Assembly: GCA_035628595.1 (NCBI GenBank)
Contig: DASPJN010000021.1
Location: 21,998-85,997 of the forward strand
Source of the DNA: Chryseosolibacter sp035628595
Lineage (GTDB): Bacteria > Bacteroidota > Bacteroidia > Cytophagales > Cyclobacteriaceae
Direction: 5' to 3'
DNA length: 64,000 nt
Both the position numbers and the translations under genes were made by a program. This document shows positions 52,105 through 61,966 of this stretch, piece after piece (the first letter of the stretch is position 1; the number at the start of each line of letters is the position of its first letter). The notes beneath the pieces were generated by a model that saw nothing but the letters and a program-made list of their open reading frames with translations, had not been told where the DNA came from and searched no databases.

Positions 52105-53421
52105 ATGTCTATTCTCATAGTTTTCCTTTGCATCGCGTTCCTCATCCTGCTTATTTCCTATTACCGGTTTAATGCATTCCTGGCATTCCTGGTAGTTTCC
52201 GTCATCGCAGCGATATTGCTTGGCATTCCTGCTGTGGAAATTTCGAAATCCATTACCCGCGGCATCGGTGATATGCTGGGCTCGCTTGTAATCGTTATCG
52301 CATGTGGTGCAATGCTGGGCAAGCTCGTGGCCGATAGTGGCGCCGCGCAACAAATATCATCCGGCATGATGCAGTTGTTCGGGCCGCGCCACATACAATG
52401 GGCGCTGATGCTTACAGGTTTTATTATCGGCATCCCGCTATTCTACACCGTTGGATTTGTACTTGTGGTACCGTTGATATTTGCCGTGGCATATCGTCAC
52501 AAGCTATCGGCTGTGTACGTAGGACTTCCGATGCTGGCGGCGCTTTCGGTGACACACGGATTCCTGCCTCCGCACCCCTCACCTGCCGCACTGGTCGCGC
52601 AGTTTAATGCGCATATAGGAAAGACGTTGTTATACGGAATCATTGTCGCGATTCCAACGGTCATCATCGCAGGGCCACTTTTTGCGAAAACGCTTCGACG
52701 AATACATGCGCCTATGCTCCCCACGTTCAAATCTACTGCGGTTGAACCTGAACAACTCCCTTCGCTTACCAACAGCCTTCTGTCTTCCCTCTTCCCTGTA
52801 ATTTTGCTAAGTGTGGTGACGTTACTCGTTCCTCACCTGGAAAGAGATTCATATGCAGCAAAGGCTTTGATTCTGATTGGAGACCCCTCCCTCGTTATGT
52901 TGCTGTCGCTATTGGTTGCCACTCTCACACTCGGGAAAATGGTTGGCACTTCAATAAAAAAAGTGATGGATACGTATGCCGACGCGATAAAAGACGTGTC
53001 GATCCTTTTGCTGATCATCAGTGGGTCGGGTGCGTTAAAGCAGATCCTGACCGATAGCGGTGTCAGTGTGGAAATCGGCTTCTTTCTTAATCAGGCTGAC
53101 ATACATCCACTTGTGCTTGGGTGGATCATTGCATGTACGATCAGAGTTTGTGTGGGTTCAGCGACGGTCGCGGGCCTGACTGCAGCAGGGATTATGATAC
53201 CCCTTGTTGGTCCTTCCGGCGTAGATCCAAACCTGATGGTTCTAGCAATTGGTGCCGGCAGTCTGATGTTCAGTCATGTTAACGACGCGGGCTTCTGGCT
53301 ATTCAAAGAGTATTTTAATCTCAGTATTAGTGATACAATCAAGTCTTGGTCGTTGATGGAAAGCATAGTCTCAGTATGTGGGCTGGCTGGCGTTATGATC
53401 CTTGAGCAATTCATTCAATAA
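52105..53421 (+). CDS. GntP-family organic acid permease
   Basis: 438 residues with about 12 membrane segments. The family landmarks are YRFNAFLAFLVVSVIAAILLG near the start, IGDMLGSLVIVIACGAMLGK near residue 55, LTHGFLPPHPSPAAL-type (SVTHGFLPPHPSPAALVAQ) near 147, and HVNDAGFWLFKEYF near 390. Members import gluconate and similar acids with H+. The 14-bp spacing from the small gene upstream suggests one transcript with fabH. Substrate not certain. Confidence 0.88.
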   Translation: MSILIVFLCIAFLILLISYYRFNAFLAFLVVSVIAAILLGIPAVEISKSITRGIGDMLGSLVIVIACGAMLGKLVADSGAAQQISSGMMQLFGPRHIQWALMLTGFIIGIPLFYTVGFVLVVPLIFAVAYRHKLSAVYVGLPMLAALSVTHGFLPPHPSPAALVAQFNAHIGKTLLYGIIVAIPTVIIAGPLFAKTLRRIHAPMLPTFKSTAVEPEQLPSLTNSLLSSLFPVILLSVVTLLVPHLERDSYAAKALILIGDPSLVMLLSLLVATLTLGKMVGTSIKKVMDTYADAIKDVSILLLIISGSGALKQILTDSGVSVEIGFFLNQADIHPLVLGWIIACTIRVCVGSATVAGLTAAGIMIPLVGPSGVDPNLMVLAIGAGSLMFSHVNDAGFWLFKEYFNLSISDTIKSWSLMESIVSVCGLAGVMILEQFIQ

Positions 53422-53423
53422 AG

Positions 53424-53453
53424 AAAAAGGCTCGCCGTCGTAAGCGAACCTTT
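53424..53453 (-). terminator. Terminator for the minus-strand glucan operon
   Basis: AAAGG-C-TCGC (53426-53435) pairs with GCGA-A-CCTTT (53444-53453) with one C-A mismatch. On the minus strand it is followed by TTTTTCTTT-type sequence (complement of 53421-53428), so it should end the GH16/sus transcript. It lies directly after the GntP stop and may help there too. Confidence 0.6.
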
Positions 53454-53507
53454 AACCAATTACTAACCCTAACCCTAACTATTATGAGATCGTTGGATCG
53501 TCAGATC

Positions 53508-54296
53508 CTAATTTGTCTGTGATATTTTTCCGGATCGTTGATAGACTTTTACATAATCAATTTCCATACGTGCATGCTTTAGTTGAGGATCAACCTGCCC
53601 GCCAAAACCACCGCCGATGGCAATATTCATGATGATAAAGTATGGTTTGTTATAGGGCCACGTTGCGTCGGTCTTTTCTTGCGGCGCATAAGTGTAAAAC
53701 AATTTATCATCAACAAGGAAGTCCATTTTGTGTTGATCCCAGATCAGTTGATAGATATGGAAGGCCGAGTGAAAATCGGGTACGGATGTTTCGCCCTTGT
53801 TGAAAGTGTCTCCGTAGCTGGAGGAATTGTGCAAAGCACTTTGAACAACACCTGGGTTTCTACCGACGTGCTCCATGATATCGATCTCGCCGCATGCGGG
53901 CCAGCCAACGGTTGGGATATCGTTTCCCAGCATCCAGAGTGCCGGCCACGTGCCAACGCCTTGCGGCAACTTTGCACGGAACTCGATCTTTCCGTACTGC
54001 CATTCATTTCGACCTTGCGTTTTCAGTCGCGCGGAAGTCCATTGATCATTTTCCTTGATCGCGTCGATAATCAGTAAATCATTTTCAACACGAACATTTT
54101 TCGGATCGCGCGTATACGATTGAATTTCATTGTTACCCCATCCATTAGAACCGGTTCCAATATCATACGTCCAGAAAGTAGAATCCGGCGCGCCATTCTT
54201 CGTGAAGTCGTCGCTCCATACAAGCTCGTAAGCAGGCTCCTTTTCAAGCGCACATGAAAAGAACTGAAGTGCGATCAGCAAAAGTGAAATATGCAT
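53508..54296 (-). CDS. GH16 lipoprotein glucanase A
   Basis: 262 residues from ATG 54296 (MHISLLLIALQFFSC; lipobox), a start chosen because a longer frame would overlap the upstream GH16 gene. GH16 core: YELVWSDDFTKNGAPDSTFW, NGWGNNEIQSYT, GTWPALWMLGNDI, and the catalytic GEIDIMEHVG near residue 134 with Glu-x-Asp-x-x-Glu. Such enzymes cut beta-1,3(1,4)-glucans such as laminarin. It is single-domain and the last gene of the operon, 16 bp after the second GH16 gene. Confidence 0.92.
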   Translation of the reverse strand: MHISLLLIALQFFSCALEKEPAYELVWSDDFTKNGAPDSTFWTYDIGTGSNGWGNNEIQSYTRDPKNVRVENDLLIIDAIKENDQWTSARLKTQGRNEWQYGKIEFRAKLPQGVGTWPALWMLGNDIPTVGWPACGEIDIMEHVGRNPGVVQSALHNSSSYGDTFNKGETSVPDFHSAFHIYQLIWDQHKMDFLVDDKLFYTYAPQEKTDATWPYNKPYFIIMNIAIGGGFGGQVDPQLKHARMEIDYVKVYQRSGKISQTN

Positions 54297-54312
54297 AAGA
54301 ATTTTTTTATAG

Positions 54313-55422
54313 CTAGTTGTTTTGGAATACGCGCACATAGTCTACGATGAGGTGTTGAGGTAAAATCGTTGAATCGTCGGGATAACCTGGCCAGTTTCCG
54401 CCGACAGCGAGGTTGAAAATTAAAAAGAAATCGTTATGAAACTCAGTCATGTGATCCGGTGTGATGTTGATCGTGTTAAATTGAACATCGTCCATGTACC
54501 ATGTGATCGCCGTTGGTGTCCAGACCATTGAAAATACGTGAAATTTTTCGTTGAAGGTTCCCGATGAAAGAGAATAACCAGGCTTGTCACATGTACATAC
54601 ATGTCCACTGTTATCCCAGTGCAAAGTACCGTGAACCGTTTTTTCTCGGCCGTTCCCACCGATCATTTCCATAATGTCAATCTCACCACACGCCGGCCAG
54701 CCGATGGAACCAATATTCTCGCCGAGCATCCACAACGCCGGCCAGATCCCCTGTCCTTTCGGCAATACCGCACGAATGTCGATTCGTCCATACTGAAAAT
54801 TCTGTTTTCCACGTGTAACAATTCGCGACGACGTGTATTCATAATCGTCGGTGTCTTCACGTTTCGCCGTGATGATCAGGTGTCCATTTTCCACACGTGT
54901 ATTTTCGCGCGTGTAGTATTGACTTTCGTTGTTACCCCATCCGTTGTTGTTTCCAATCTCAAAAGACCAATCAGTTTCGTCAAGACTGGTTCCCTCAAAA
55001 TCATCTTCCCAAATCAAAGTCATGTTCGGGTATGATGTTGGCGTTAAGTACCCTTCAGCAGGAATGATCGGAATAGCCGGGTCGTTAACACTTACAGTTA
55101 CAGGTTCTGTTTTATTGATCCAGGATGTGATGGCAGCATGCGCCTGTACTTTGATCGTGTAAGTGCCAGACTCGCTGTAGGTGTACGACGCACTGCCATC
55201 CTCCGATATAATTGACTCGGACGTTTCTCCGAAGTAGATCGTGTAGTAAGTCGCATCTTCGGCGGTTGCCTGTAGTATCACTTCTCCGGATCCATCGCTC
55301 GCAACATCAACAGCTATCTCCAGGTTTGATGGAACAACAACATTGCTTTCATCAGGCTCCTCCATGCACCCAGCCAGCGAGAAAAAAAAGAAAAGTACAA
55401 GAAGCTTTATGCGATACACCAT
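54313..55422 (-). CDS. GH16 lipoprotein glucanase B with PKD-like N-terminal domain
   Basis: 369 residues with a lipobox (SLAGC) and a PKD-like domain at about 25-115 (SGSGEVILQATAEDATYYTI). The GH16 domain covers about 128-369: MTLIWEDDFEGTSLDETDW, NGWGNNESQYYT, GIWPALWMLGENIGS, and catalytic GEIDIMEMIG near residue 246. It is a paralogue of the enzyme at 53508. PKD domains usually help hold the enzyme to the glycan. Surface-exposed beta-glucanase is the likely role. Confidence 0.93.
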   Translation of the reverse strand: MVYRIKLLVLFFFFSLAGCMEEPDESNVVVPSNLEIAVDVASDGSGEVILQATAEDATYYTIYFGETSESIISEDGSASYTYSESGTYTIKVQAHAAITSWINKTEPVTVSVNDPAIPIIPAEGYLTPTSYPNMTLIWEDDFEGTSLDETDWSFEIGNNNGWGNNESQYYTRENTRVENGHLIITAKREDTDDYEYTSSRIVTRGKQNFQYGRIDIRAVLPKGQGIWPALWMLGENIGSIGWPACGEIDIMEMIGGNGREKTVHGTLHWDNSGHVCTCDKPGYSLSSGTFNEKFHVFSMVWTPTAITWYMDDVQFNTINITPDHMTEFHNDFFLIFNLAVGGNWPGYPDDSTILPQHLIVDYVRVFQNN

Positions 55423-55466
55423 AATTAATAGGTTATGGAGCCAGCCGGAGCCGGCCCCAATAATTT

Positions 55467-57176
55467 TTATTCAGATATTAGAACGAAAGTCCAGTAAGCG
55501 CCGCCTGCCTGACCAGCACTCACATCAATAGTAACAGTAAGCGTTTCCACAGACCCATCATTAACATAGCTTAACACTTCATACTCAACGGAAGCATCTG
55601 CAGTCGGAGGAGCTGCTGCGTATTCACCACCATTGAATGCTTTTGGAAGAGCAATGAAGGCGCCTGTGCCCGTCACAGTGATCGTTGCAGGTTCGGTATC
55701 TGTAGCAGCGGTAAATGTATAAGTGTGTTCGCCAGATCCCCATGCTGCAGCATTTTCAGGAAGGGCACCTTCGTCCATACAACCATCAGTCACACCCATA
55801 TAAGGTTCGCCCCATATATCGCCCTGTGCGTCGTATTCGTAAACATTGTCGGTTTTGAAGATAAAAAAGTCATTGGCAAGACATGGACGTGTCGCAGAAA
55901 TATCGCCTGCATCATACCATTCACCTGAACCTCTCGCAGGTCCTACTTTGAATGAACCCGCTGCCGGCTTGATCTTCCATTGCTTCTCACCACCTCCATT
56001 AAGCGCGTCCGCCGTGAGAACGCTTGAAGAAATTGTTACCTGCTGAGTAGACGTGCTTGTTCCGTTTTCATTTGTTGCGGATAGGACTACCTCATATACG
56101 CCATCACCACCATAAGTGTGAACCGGTGATGTTTCAGTCGACGTATTTCCGTCACCAAAATCCCATGAGTACGTGATTGTACCTGTGCCTGAAGAGTTAT
56201 TTGTAAAACTTACTTCCGGACCATTGATCTCATAAGTAAATCCAACAGTAGGTTTTGCTCCCGGAATTTCAGGTTCCTGTGATGGATCATCGTAATGTAC
56301 AAGCACAATGCGCCAGTAGCCATCCGGAATAGTTGTTTCCAGAACCAGCGTGTCAACTTCGGCATCAACAAGGGAAACTACCTGGTATGTTACAGATGTT
56401 TGGGGCACTTTTACCTCTGCAGTGCTTCCTAATTTAGTCAACCCAATGAACGCACCTTCGCCGGATACAGTCAATTCACTCGTCTCAACGTTGTATTCAA
56501 ACTGATGCGTGCCGTCTCCCCATGCAGAGATATCTGCGCCGTCAACATTTACAAACCCACCTGTGTCTGTATCGCGGCAACCGGGTGTTCCTTCCCAAAC
56601 ACCAGCTTCCGCCCAGAAGTTACCATTTGTTTTATACTCGTATGTGCCATCGGTACTGAAAATATATTCATCGTTAAGCATGCAGGGACGAACGCCAATC
56701 TCCTCATTGCGACCCAATGCCCACCAGATTTCAGCTTTGGTATTTGGACCTACTTCTAAAGGGTAAACCTCAGTTGAAACATCGCGTAACAACTTCCAGG
56801 ATTTCGATCCGTCGCCGGTAAGTCGCGCCCCAAGGTTGTTGGGATCAGTTACTTCAACCTCTTCGGTATGCGTGTCTGTAGTTCCATCGGTACCCGTAGC
56901 GGTAAGGGTTACAGTAAACGTTCCTTCGGCTTCATAGGTATGAATTGGATCTTCTTCGGTAACAGCGGTGCTGCCATCGCCGAAATTCCAGGATACGCTT
57001 TGATAGTTCTGAGAAAAGTTTGTGAACGTAAACTTCCGGAAATCAGCCTCGTCCTGTTCAAATTGAAAACTTGCTACGACGGCAGCTGCAGGCTCATCAT
57101 CGTCTTCGCAAGATGTTACGACCATGAAGGTGGCCATCACTGTGAGCAGCCATCCACTTTTGAGTAGTTTGTACAT
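55467..57176 (-). CDS. PKD-domain lipoprotein, probable glycan-binding protein with internal duplication
   Basis: 569 residues with a lipobox (VVTSC) and an Asp/Glu-rich EDDDEPA tail. PKD domain 1 spans about 30-110 (VSWNFGDGSTAVTEEDPIHT). A ~185-residue module follows (DGSKSWKLLRDVSTEV; GVRPCMLNDEYIFSTDGTYE; SAWGDGTHQFEYN). PKD domain 2 (YSWDFGDGNTSTETSPVHTY, about 305-385) is followed by a second homologous module (GEKQWKIKPAAGSFKV; TRPCLANDFFIFKTDNVYEY; AAWGSGEHTYTFT). It sits between susD and the GH16 genes, the place of surface glycan-binding proteins. Binding is inferred. Confidence 0.8.
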   Translation of the reverse strand: MYKLLKSGWLLTVMATFMVVTSCEDDDEPAAAVVASFQFEQDEADFRKFTFTNFSQNYQSVSWNFGDGSTAVTEEDPIHTYEAEGTFTVTLTATGTDGTTDTHTEEVEVTDPNNLGARLTGDGSKSWKLLRDVSTEVYPLEVGPNTKAEIWWALGRNEEIGVRPCMLNDEYIFSTDGTYEYKTNGNFWAEAGVWEGTPGCRDTDTGGFVNVDGADISAWGDGTHQFEYNVETSELTVSGEGAFIGLTKLGSTAEVKVPQTSVTYQVVSLVDAEVDTLVLETTIPDGYWRIVLVHYDDPSQEPEIPGAKPTVGFTYEINGPEVSFTNNSSGTGTITYSWDFGDGNTSTETSPVHTYGGDGVYEVVLSATNENGTSTSTQQVTISSSVLTADALNGGGEKQWKIKPAAGSFKVGPARGSGEWYDAGDISATRPCLANDFFIFKTDNVYEYDAQGDIWGEPYMGVTDGCMDEGALPENAAAWGSGEHTYTFTAATDTEPATITVTGTGAFIALPKAFNGGEYAAAPPTADASVEYEVLSYVNDGSVETLTVTIDVSAGQAGGAYWTFVLISE

Positions 57177-57205
57177 AGTTGTTGAGTTAAAATTTTGGGT
57201 TTAGT

Positions 57206-58798
57206 TTATTGAAAAAGTTCTGCCGCAGGATAGGCCGTCAATTGTCCACTCGTGATATCAATCTCACGTTGCGGTATTGGCAGATACAGGTCCTGTTCGG
57301 AGAAGTTTGTTGCACGTAAGTCTGTAGAAGAAAAAAGCGTCGCGCCTGCCCGGCCGGATCGTACCAGGTCGAACCACCGATCACCCTCGCCGGCAAGTTC
57401 GGCGCGTCGTTCATACCAAATGAGCTCAAGTGTTGTCCATCCTTGCTCGGCCATCACTGTCGATGCGGTTTTGAAAACGCCTGTGTTATCGCCGGGCCCT
57501 TTCGCGCGCTCCCTTACCTGATCAATGTACCCCAGCGCATCCGTTGCGGAACCATTGCCACGAACAAGCGCTTCAGCGCACATCAGTAACACATCAGCAT
57601 AACGTATGTAGGGTTGATTTGCATCTTTCAGCACATTGATCTCTCCACCTGGCGCCGTGTAGCTTTTATAGTTGGCATATTTCTGCTGCCACATATTGGT
57701 ATTATCAGTTGGGTTCTGATCGTTCGCCAATACATTGCATCCATCGCCGGCAAGTTCCGCTTTCGTTATGATGGTCGCGTCTCTGCGATAGGTGTCATCG
57801 CTGAGAAAGGAATTATATAATCCCTGCGTTGGCAAAAGAAATCCCCAGCCCGGTGCATAGTCAGGATGATTCGCGCATAGTCCACGGATGCCGCAGAGCT
57901 GCACCATCAGGTTACCATTGACAAATGGATATGGTGTATTCCAGTCGGCGGCAACCTGGTTTGTGTACTGAATTTCAAATACCGACTCCGTTGTGTTTGC
58001 TGCGCCAAAGGCAAATAATTCTTGAAAGTCGTCGACAAGCTGGTACTGATTTGAGCTGATGACTTCTTTCAGATTGGCAGCTGCCTTGTCAAAAAGCACC
58101 TTGTCATCGTTGATTAGATCTCCCCAATACAGATACACTTTTCCGAGTAGTGCCTGCGCAGCGCCTTTTGTCGCCCGACCTGTAAAAGCAGGATTGTCGA
58201 AGTTTACAGGCAGTAGCGGGATCGCTTCCTCAAGATCTTTTGTTATCTGCGTGTAAACCGTGGAAAGCGTAGGACGTTTTTGATCTGTATTGAACGGATC
58301 AGGAACTTCTGTAAAAACCGGCATCGGACCGAATGTTCTGACGAGTTCAAAATGATAGAGCGCGCGCAAAAACTTCGCTTCCGCGAGATAGGCGTCAACA
58401 ATCTCCGATTCAACACGAACATTTGTAAGAAGCTGATTTGTTTTGTTGACACCTATATAATATTTCTTCCAGAGACTTCTGGCTTCAACTGTTAACGGAT
58501 CGGCAGCGAGGTCATCGATCTGTTGCCATCCGATCTGATCAAAGTTGGTCGGGTCACCACCAGCGTTCGCATTGTCTGACCAGATCTCGCCGAGCATCAC
58601 AAGGGAAACCCAGCGTCCGTCGACATAGGAATATTGCAAAGGATCGTACGCGGCAACAAGCCCGTCAAAAACCTGGCCTTCGGTGAAGTAAAAGTTTTCG
58701 CTGAAGTCCTTCGCTTGCGGATCGACATCGAAATAATCGCTGCTGCATCCTGGCAAAACAGCGAAAGCAAATACGATTATTAATCTATTCATATTCAT
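57206..58798 (-). CDS. SusD/RagB-family outer membrane lipoprotein
   Basis: 530 residues with lipobox (LPGCSSDYFDVDP). The N-terminal SusD-like segment (FSENFYFTEGQVFDGLVAAY) leads to helices with TPR-like spacing (ALYHFELVRTFGPMPVFTEV; ATKGAAQALLGKVYLYWGD). The C-terminal RagB-type WTTLELIWYERRAELAGEGD and LPIPQREID are present. SusD proteins cap the SusC barrel and bind glycan. It is 13 bp downstream of susC, forming the usual pair. Confidence 0.95.
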   Translation of the reverse strand: MNMNRLIIVFAFAVLPGCSSDYFDVDPQAKDFSENFYFTEGQVFDGLVAAYDPLQYSYVDGRWVSLVMLGEIWSDNANAGGDPTNFDQIGWQQIDDLAADPLTVEARSLWKKYYIGVNKTNQLLTNVRVESEIVDAYLAEAKFLRALYHFELVRTFGPMPVFTEVPDPFNTDQKRPTLSTVYTQITKDLEEAIPLLPVNFDNPAFTGRATKGAAQALLGKVYLYWGDLINDDKVLFDKAAANLKEVISSNQYQLVDDFQELFAFGAANTTESVFEIQYTNQVAADWNTPYPFVNGNLMVQLCGIRGLCANHPDYAPGWGFLLPTQGLYNSFLSDDTYRRDATIITKAELAGDGCNVLANDQNPTDNTNMWQQKYANYKSYTAPGGEINVLKDANQPYIRYADVLLMCAEALVRGNGSATDALGYIDQVRERAKGPGDNTGVFKTASTVMAEQGWTTLELIWYERRAELAGEGDRWFDLVRSGRAGATLFSSTDLRATNFSEQDLYLPIPQREIDITSGQLTAYPAAELFQ

Positions 58799-58811
58799 GA
58801 TGAGTGCCGGT

Positions 58812-61800
58812 TTAAAATGAGAGGTTAATGCCTGCTGAAATTGTTTTCATCTGCGGATAAAAACCTTTGTCGATACCGGTGTCAAGGATCCATCCGGATG
58901 TTCCGATCTCGGGATCAAACCCGCTGTAGCCGGTAATTGTCAAAAGATTATCCGCGGATACGTAAACACGCATCGAAGACATCTTCACGTGACTTAACAA
59001 TGATGATGGAACCGAATAACCGAGCTGAAGATTGCGAAGGCGAACGAAGGACGCATCCTCTACATAAAAATCGGATGGGCGCGTGTTGTTGTTTGGATCG
59101 TTCAGCGTTACACGCGGGTAGCTGCCACCGGGATTGGTTTCAGTCCACCTGTCTTTCCATTCAGCGCTGTAATTGTTGTTGACAACATCCTGCCGTTCGT
59201 AGGATCTGAAAACATCATTGCCAACGCTTCCACCGAACAGCATTCGCAGGTCAAATCCTTTATAACCCACACCGATGTTGAAACCGAAAGTAAAATCCGC
59301 CCATGGTTTCCCGATCTCAACAATGTCGTTCGCATCAATTGCACCATCCTTATTTACATCGACGTATTTGATATCGCCAGGCGCTGCTTTTGGTTGCAGC
59401 AGGTCACCCTCATTGTTGATGTGCGCGAAAATTTCATTTTCGTTGTTGAAGATGCCATCTGTTTTATAGCCGCGAAAGAATCCGATCGGTTTACCGACTT
59501 CCATTCTTGAAATAACAACGCCACGCACAGGCCAGCTATATCCCTCTATGTATCCGTCAGCGTTAACTCTTGTCACTTCGTTTTTCAACGTCGACGCATT
59601 GAGTCCGAGCTGTACATCAAATTGACCGAAGCGCTTTCTGAAATTCGCTTCCAGTTCAAATCCTTTGTTTACAACTTCGCCAACGTTCGCAATCGGAGGG
59701 CCGGTGCCTGTCCAGTCTGGAACAGTTGCGTCCATCAGCAGACCCGAGGTAGTTTTCTTGAAGTAATCAATTTCGAGTGTAAACAGGTCGTTCCATAAGC
59801 CAAGCTCAGCGCCAATGTCGAGATGGTTGCTTTCTTCCCATTGCAAAATATTGTTCGGAGCGGAAGCCGATGATTGTCCGTTATAAATTGTCTCTGAACC
59901 AGGCTTACCAAAAGGATACGTTCCGCTGATGCCAATGAGGGGGGCGAATGCGAGAGACCTGATACGATCATTACCGTTCACACCGTAACTGGCGCGGAGC
60001 TTTAGAAAATTGACAGCGATCTGCGGCCAGAAAGACTCACGCGACGCAACCCATCCGATAGACGCAGATGGGAAATACCCGTAACGACGTGCCGGGCCGA
60101 ATTGCGTGCTGCCATCACGGCGTAATGTTAAAGTTGCGAGATACTTTTCGTCGTAGTTGTAACTGATCCGCCCAAAGACGCTATGCAGCTTTTGTATCTC
60201 CGCTCCGAAGCTCGTTGCTCGTTGCAATGAATCGGGGGTGCGAGAAATATACCAGAAGTTCGAATTGAATTGGATATCTTCCGGAATTCCGCCCGAAGAA
60301 GCCGAGAAACCGGTTCCATCGTCACGAACCTGCATGGTAGTTCCAATAGTAGCCGAACCGTTGTGTTTACCAATAGATTTAGTATACGTCGCATAATTTT
60401 CCCACTGCCAGCGGTAGGTTCTAGTCTGATATTCATAAATATCATTAACAGTGTTGAACATCGCCGGGGTAAAATTGTAGGTTGGTGTAAACCCGCCTCC
60501 GTTATAATACAAGTAGTCTATCCCAATGTCACTTGTAAATGTCAGGTACTCGACTGGCTTGATCTTCACGTACACGTTGCCGGCAACCTGGTCTGTATTG
60601 TTGCGAATATTCGTGATGAAGATCCGGCTCAAAGGATTCATGTATTCCTTCTGCACAAAAGGTGATTGTGCAAATCCATATTGCTGGCCGGGATTATATG
60701 CCGGAGTTGTAGGATCATAAACCAACGCGTCGCCTATGGGCGTACCGAATTCGCTATTCTCGCCAATGCGATTGTTGACAAAACGCATCAGGAAAACATT
60801 TTGTCCGAATGAAAGGAAATCATTTACTTTTTGATCACCATTCAGACGGGCAGTCAAACGTTTTATGTTCGACTTGTCAGGTGCAACAACACCTTTCTGA
60901 TCCATATAAGAAAAGGAAGCTTGAAACGACGAGGCATCATTAGCCGTTGCGATAGATGCGGAATGTGTTTGAATGGTACTCGTCTCAAAGATCCGGTCCA
61001 TCCAGTCAGTGTCTGCAGTTATCGAATTCTGGTCTGGAAAGCCTTCCTGTACGGCCGACGATCCATATTTTTCGCGAATGATCGTAACGTATTCGCGGGC
61101 ATTCAGCATTTCGGGGAGCCGCCACGCCTGTTGTGTTCCGTAGGTGGCACTATAATTAAAGGAGGTCTTTCCCGCTTTCGCACGCCTGGTTGTGATCATG
61201 ATGATTCCGTTAGCGCCACGCGAACCGTAGATCGCTGTCGAGGCCCCATCCTTCATAATCTGCACCGACTCGATGTCGTCCGGGTTCAGTGTTTTTAAGA
61301 TGCCGTCGTTGACAACGAGTCCATCGACAATAATCAAAGGGCGGTTATCACCATTTGTTCCAACGCCCCTGATAAAAATGTTGAGATCGGAGCCGGGCTG
61401 GCCGGACGTAGATTTGAAAGTGACGCCAGAAACCTGACCCTGAAGTATCTGGTCCACCCTCGGGACGCTGAACCCCGAAAGGTCTTTCATATCAACTTTT
61501 GAGAGGGACGCCGTCGCGACGCTCTTCTTTTGCGTTCCATACCCTACGACAACTACTTCTTCAAGTGTCGTGATGTCAGGTGATAAGGAAATGTCAACGG
61601 TTGAACGTCCGGCGAGGACTGATTCCTGTGTATTGAAGCCAATAAAACTAAAAACCAGTATCGCGTCGCCCGGCACATTCTCGATTGAAAAGTTACCGTT
61701 CGCATCGGTAACAGCGCCCTGGGTGGTTCCTTTTACAAGGATATTGACTCCAGGTAAGGATTGGCCAGTTTCATCCGTCACTTTGCCGGTAATGAGCGCT

Positions 61801-61856
61801 TGCCCGAATCCGGTAACGGACATAATCAGGAAGAGGACGAGTAATTTTACTTTCAT
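58812..61856 (-). CDS. SusC/RagA-family TonB-linked outer membrane transporter
   Basis: 1014 residues with a signal peptide (VTGFGQ). A carboxypeptidase-like domain spans about 20-95 (ITGKVTDETGQSLPGVNILV), and the TonB-box-like LEEVVVVGYGTQKK near residue 98 precedes the plug (SGVTFKSTSGQPGSDLNIFI; ESVQIMKDGASTAIYGSRGA). It ends with the SusC C-terminal pattern (ADNLLTITGYSGFDPEIG; MKTISAGINLSF). Pairs with SusD; imports oligosaccharides, here probably beta-1,3-glucan fragments cut by the GH16 enzymes. First gene of the operon. Confidence 0.95.
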   Translation of the reverse strand: MKVKLLVLFLIMSVTGFGQALITGKVTDETGQSLPGVNILVKGTTQGAVTDANGNFSIENVPGDAILVFSFIGFNTQESVLAGRSTVDISLSPDITTLEEVVVVGYGTQKKSVATASLSKVDMKDLSGFSVPRVDQILQGQVSGVTFKSTSGQPGSDLNIFIRGVGTNGDNRPLIIVDGLVVNDGILKTLNPDDIESVQIMKDGASTAIYGSRGANGIIMITTRRAKAGKTSFNYSATYGTQQAWRLPEMLNAREYVTIIREKYGSSAVQEGFPDQNSITADTDWMDRIFETSTIQTHSASIATANDASSFQASFSYMDQKGVVAPDKSNIKRLTARLNGDQKVNDFLSFGQNVFLMRFVNNRIGENSEFGTPIGDALVYDPTTPAYNPGQQYGFAQSPFVQKEYMNPLSRIFITNIRNNTDQVAGNVYVKIKPVEYLTFTSDIGIDYLYYNGGGFTPTYNFTPAMFNTVNDIYEYQTRTYRWQWENYATYTKSIGKHNGSATIGTTMQVRDDGTGFSASSGGIPEDIQFNSNFWYISRTPDSLQRATSFGAEIQKLHSVFGRISYNYDEKYLATLTLRRDGSTQFGPARRYGYFPSASIGWVASRESFWPQIAVNFLKLRASYGVNGNDRIRSLAFAPLIGISGTYPFGKPGSETIYNGQSSASAPNNILQWEESNHLDIGAELGLWNDLFTLEIDYFKKTTSGLLMDATVPDWTGTGPPIANVGEVVNKGFELEANFRKRFGQFDVQLGLNASTLKNEVTRVNADGYIEGYSWPVRGVVISRMEVGKPIGFFRGYKTDGIFNNENEIFAHINNEGDLLQPKAAPGDIKYVDVNKDGAIDANDIVEIGKPWADFTFGFNIGVGYKGFDLRMLFGGSVGNDVFRSYERQDVVNNNYSAEWKDRWTETNPGGSYPRVTLNDPNNNTRPSDFYVEDASFVRLRNLQLGYSVPSSLLSHVKMSSMRVYVSADNLLTITGYSGFDPEIGTSGWILDTGIDKGFYPQMKTISAGINLSF

Positions 61857-61966
61857 GAACAGATTCAGTTTGGGTTCGATAGATTGCCCCTCTCAGTGGC
61901 GAAAATCCGCGCGAAAGAGGTATTACAAACTTTGCTCTTAACCCACCACGAATCAATTTTCCGACC

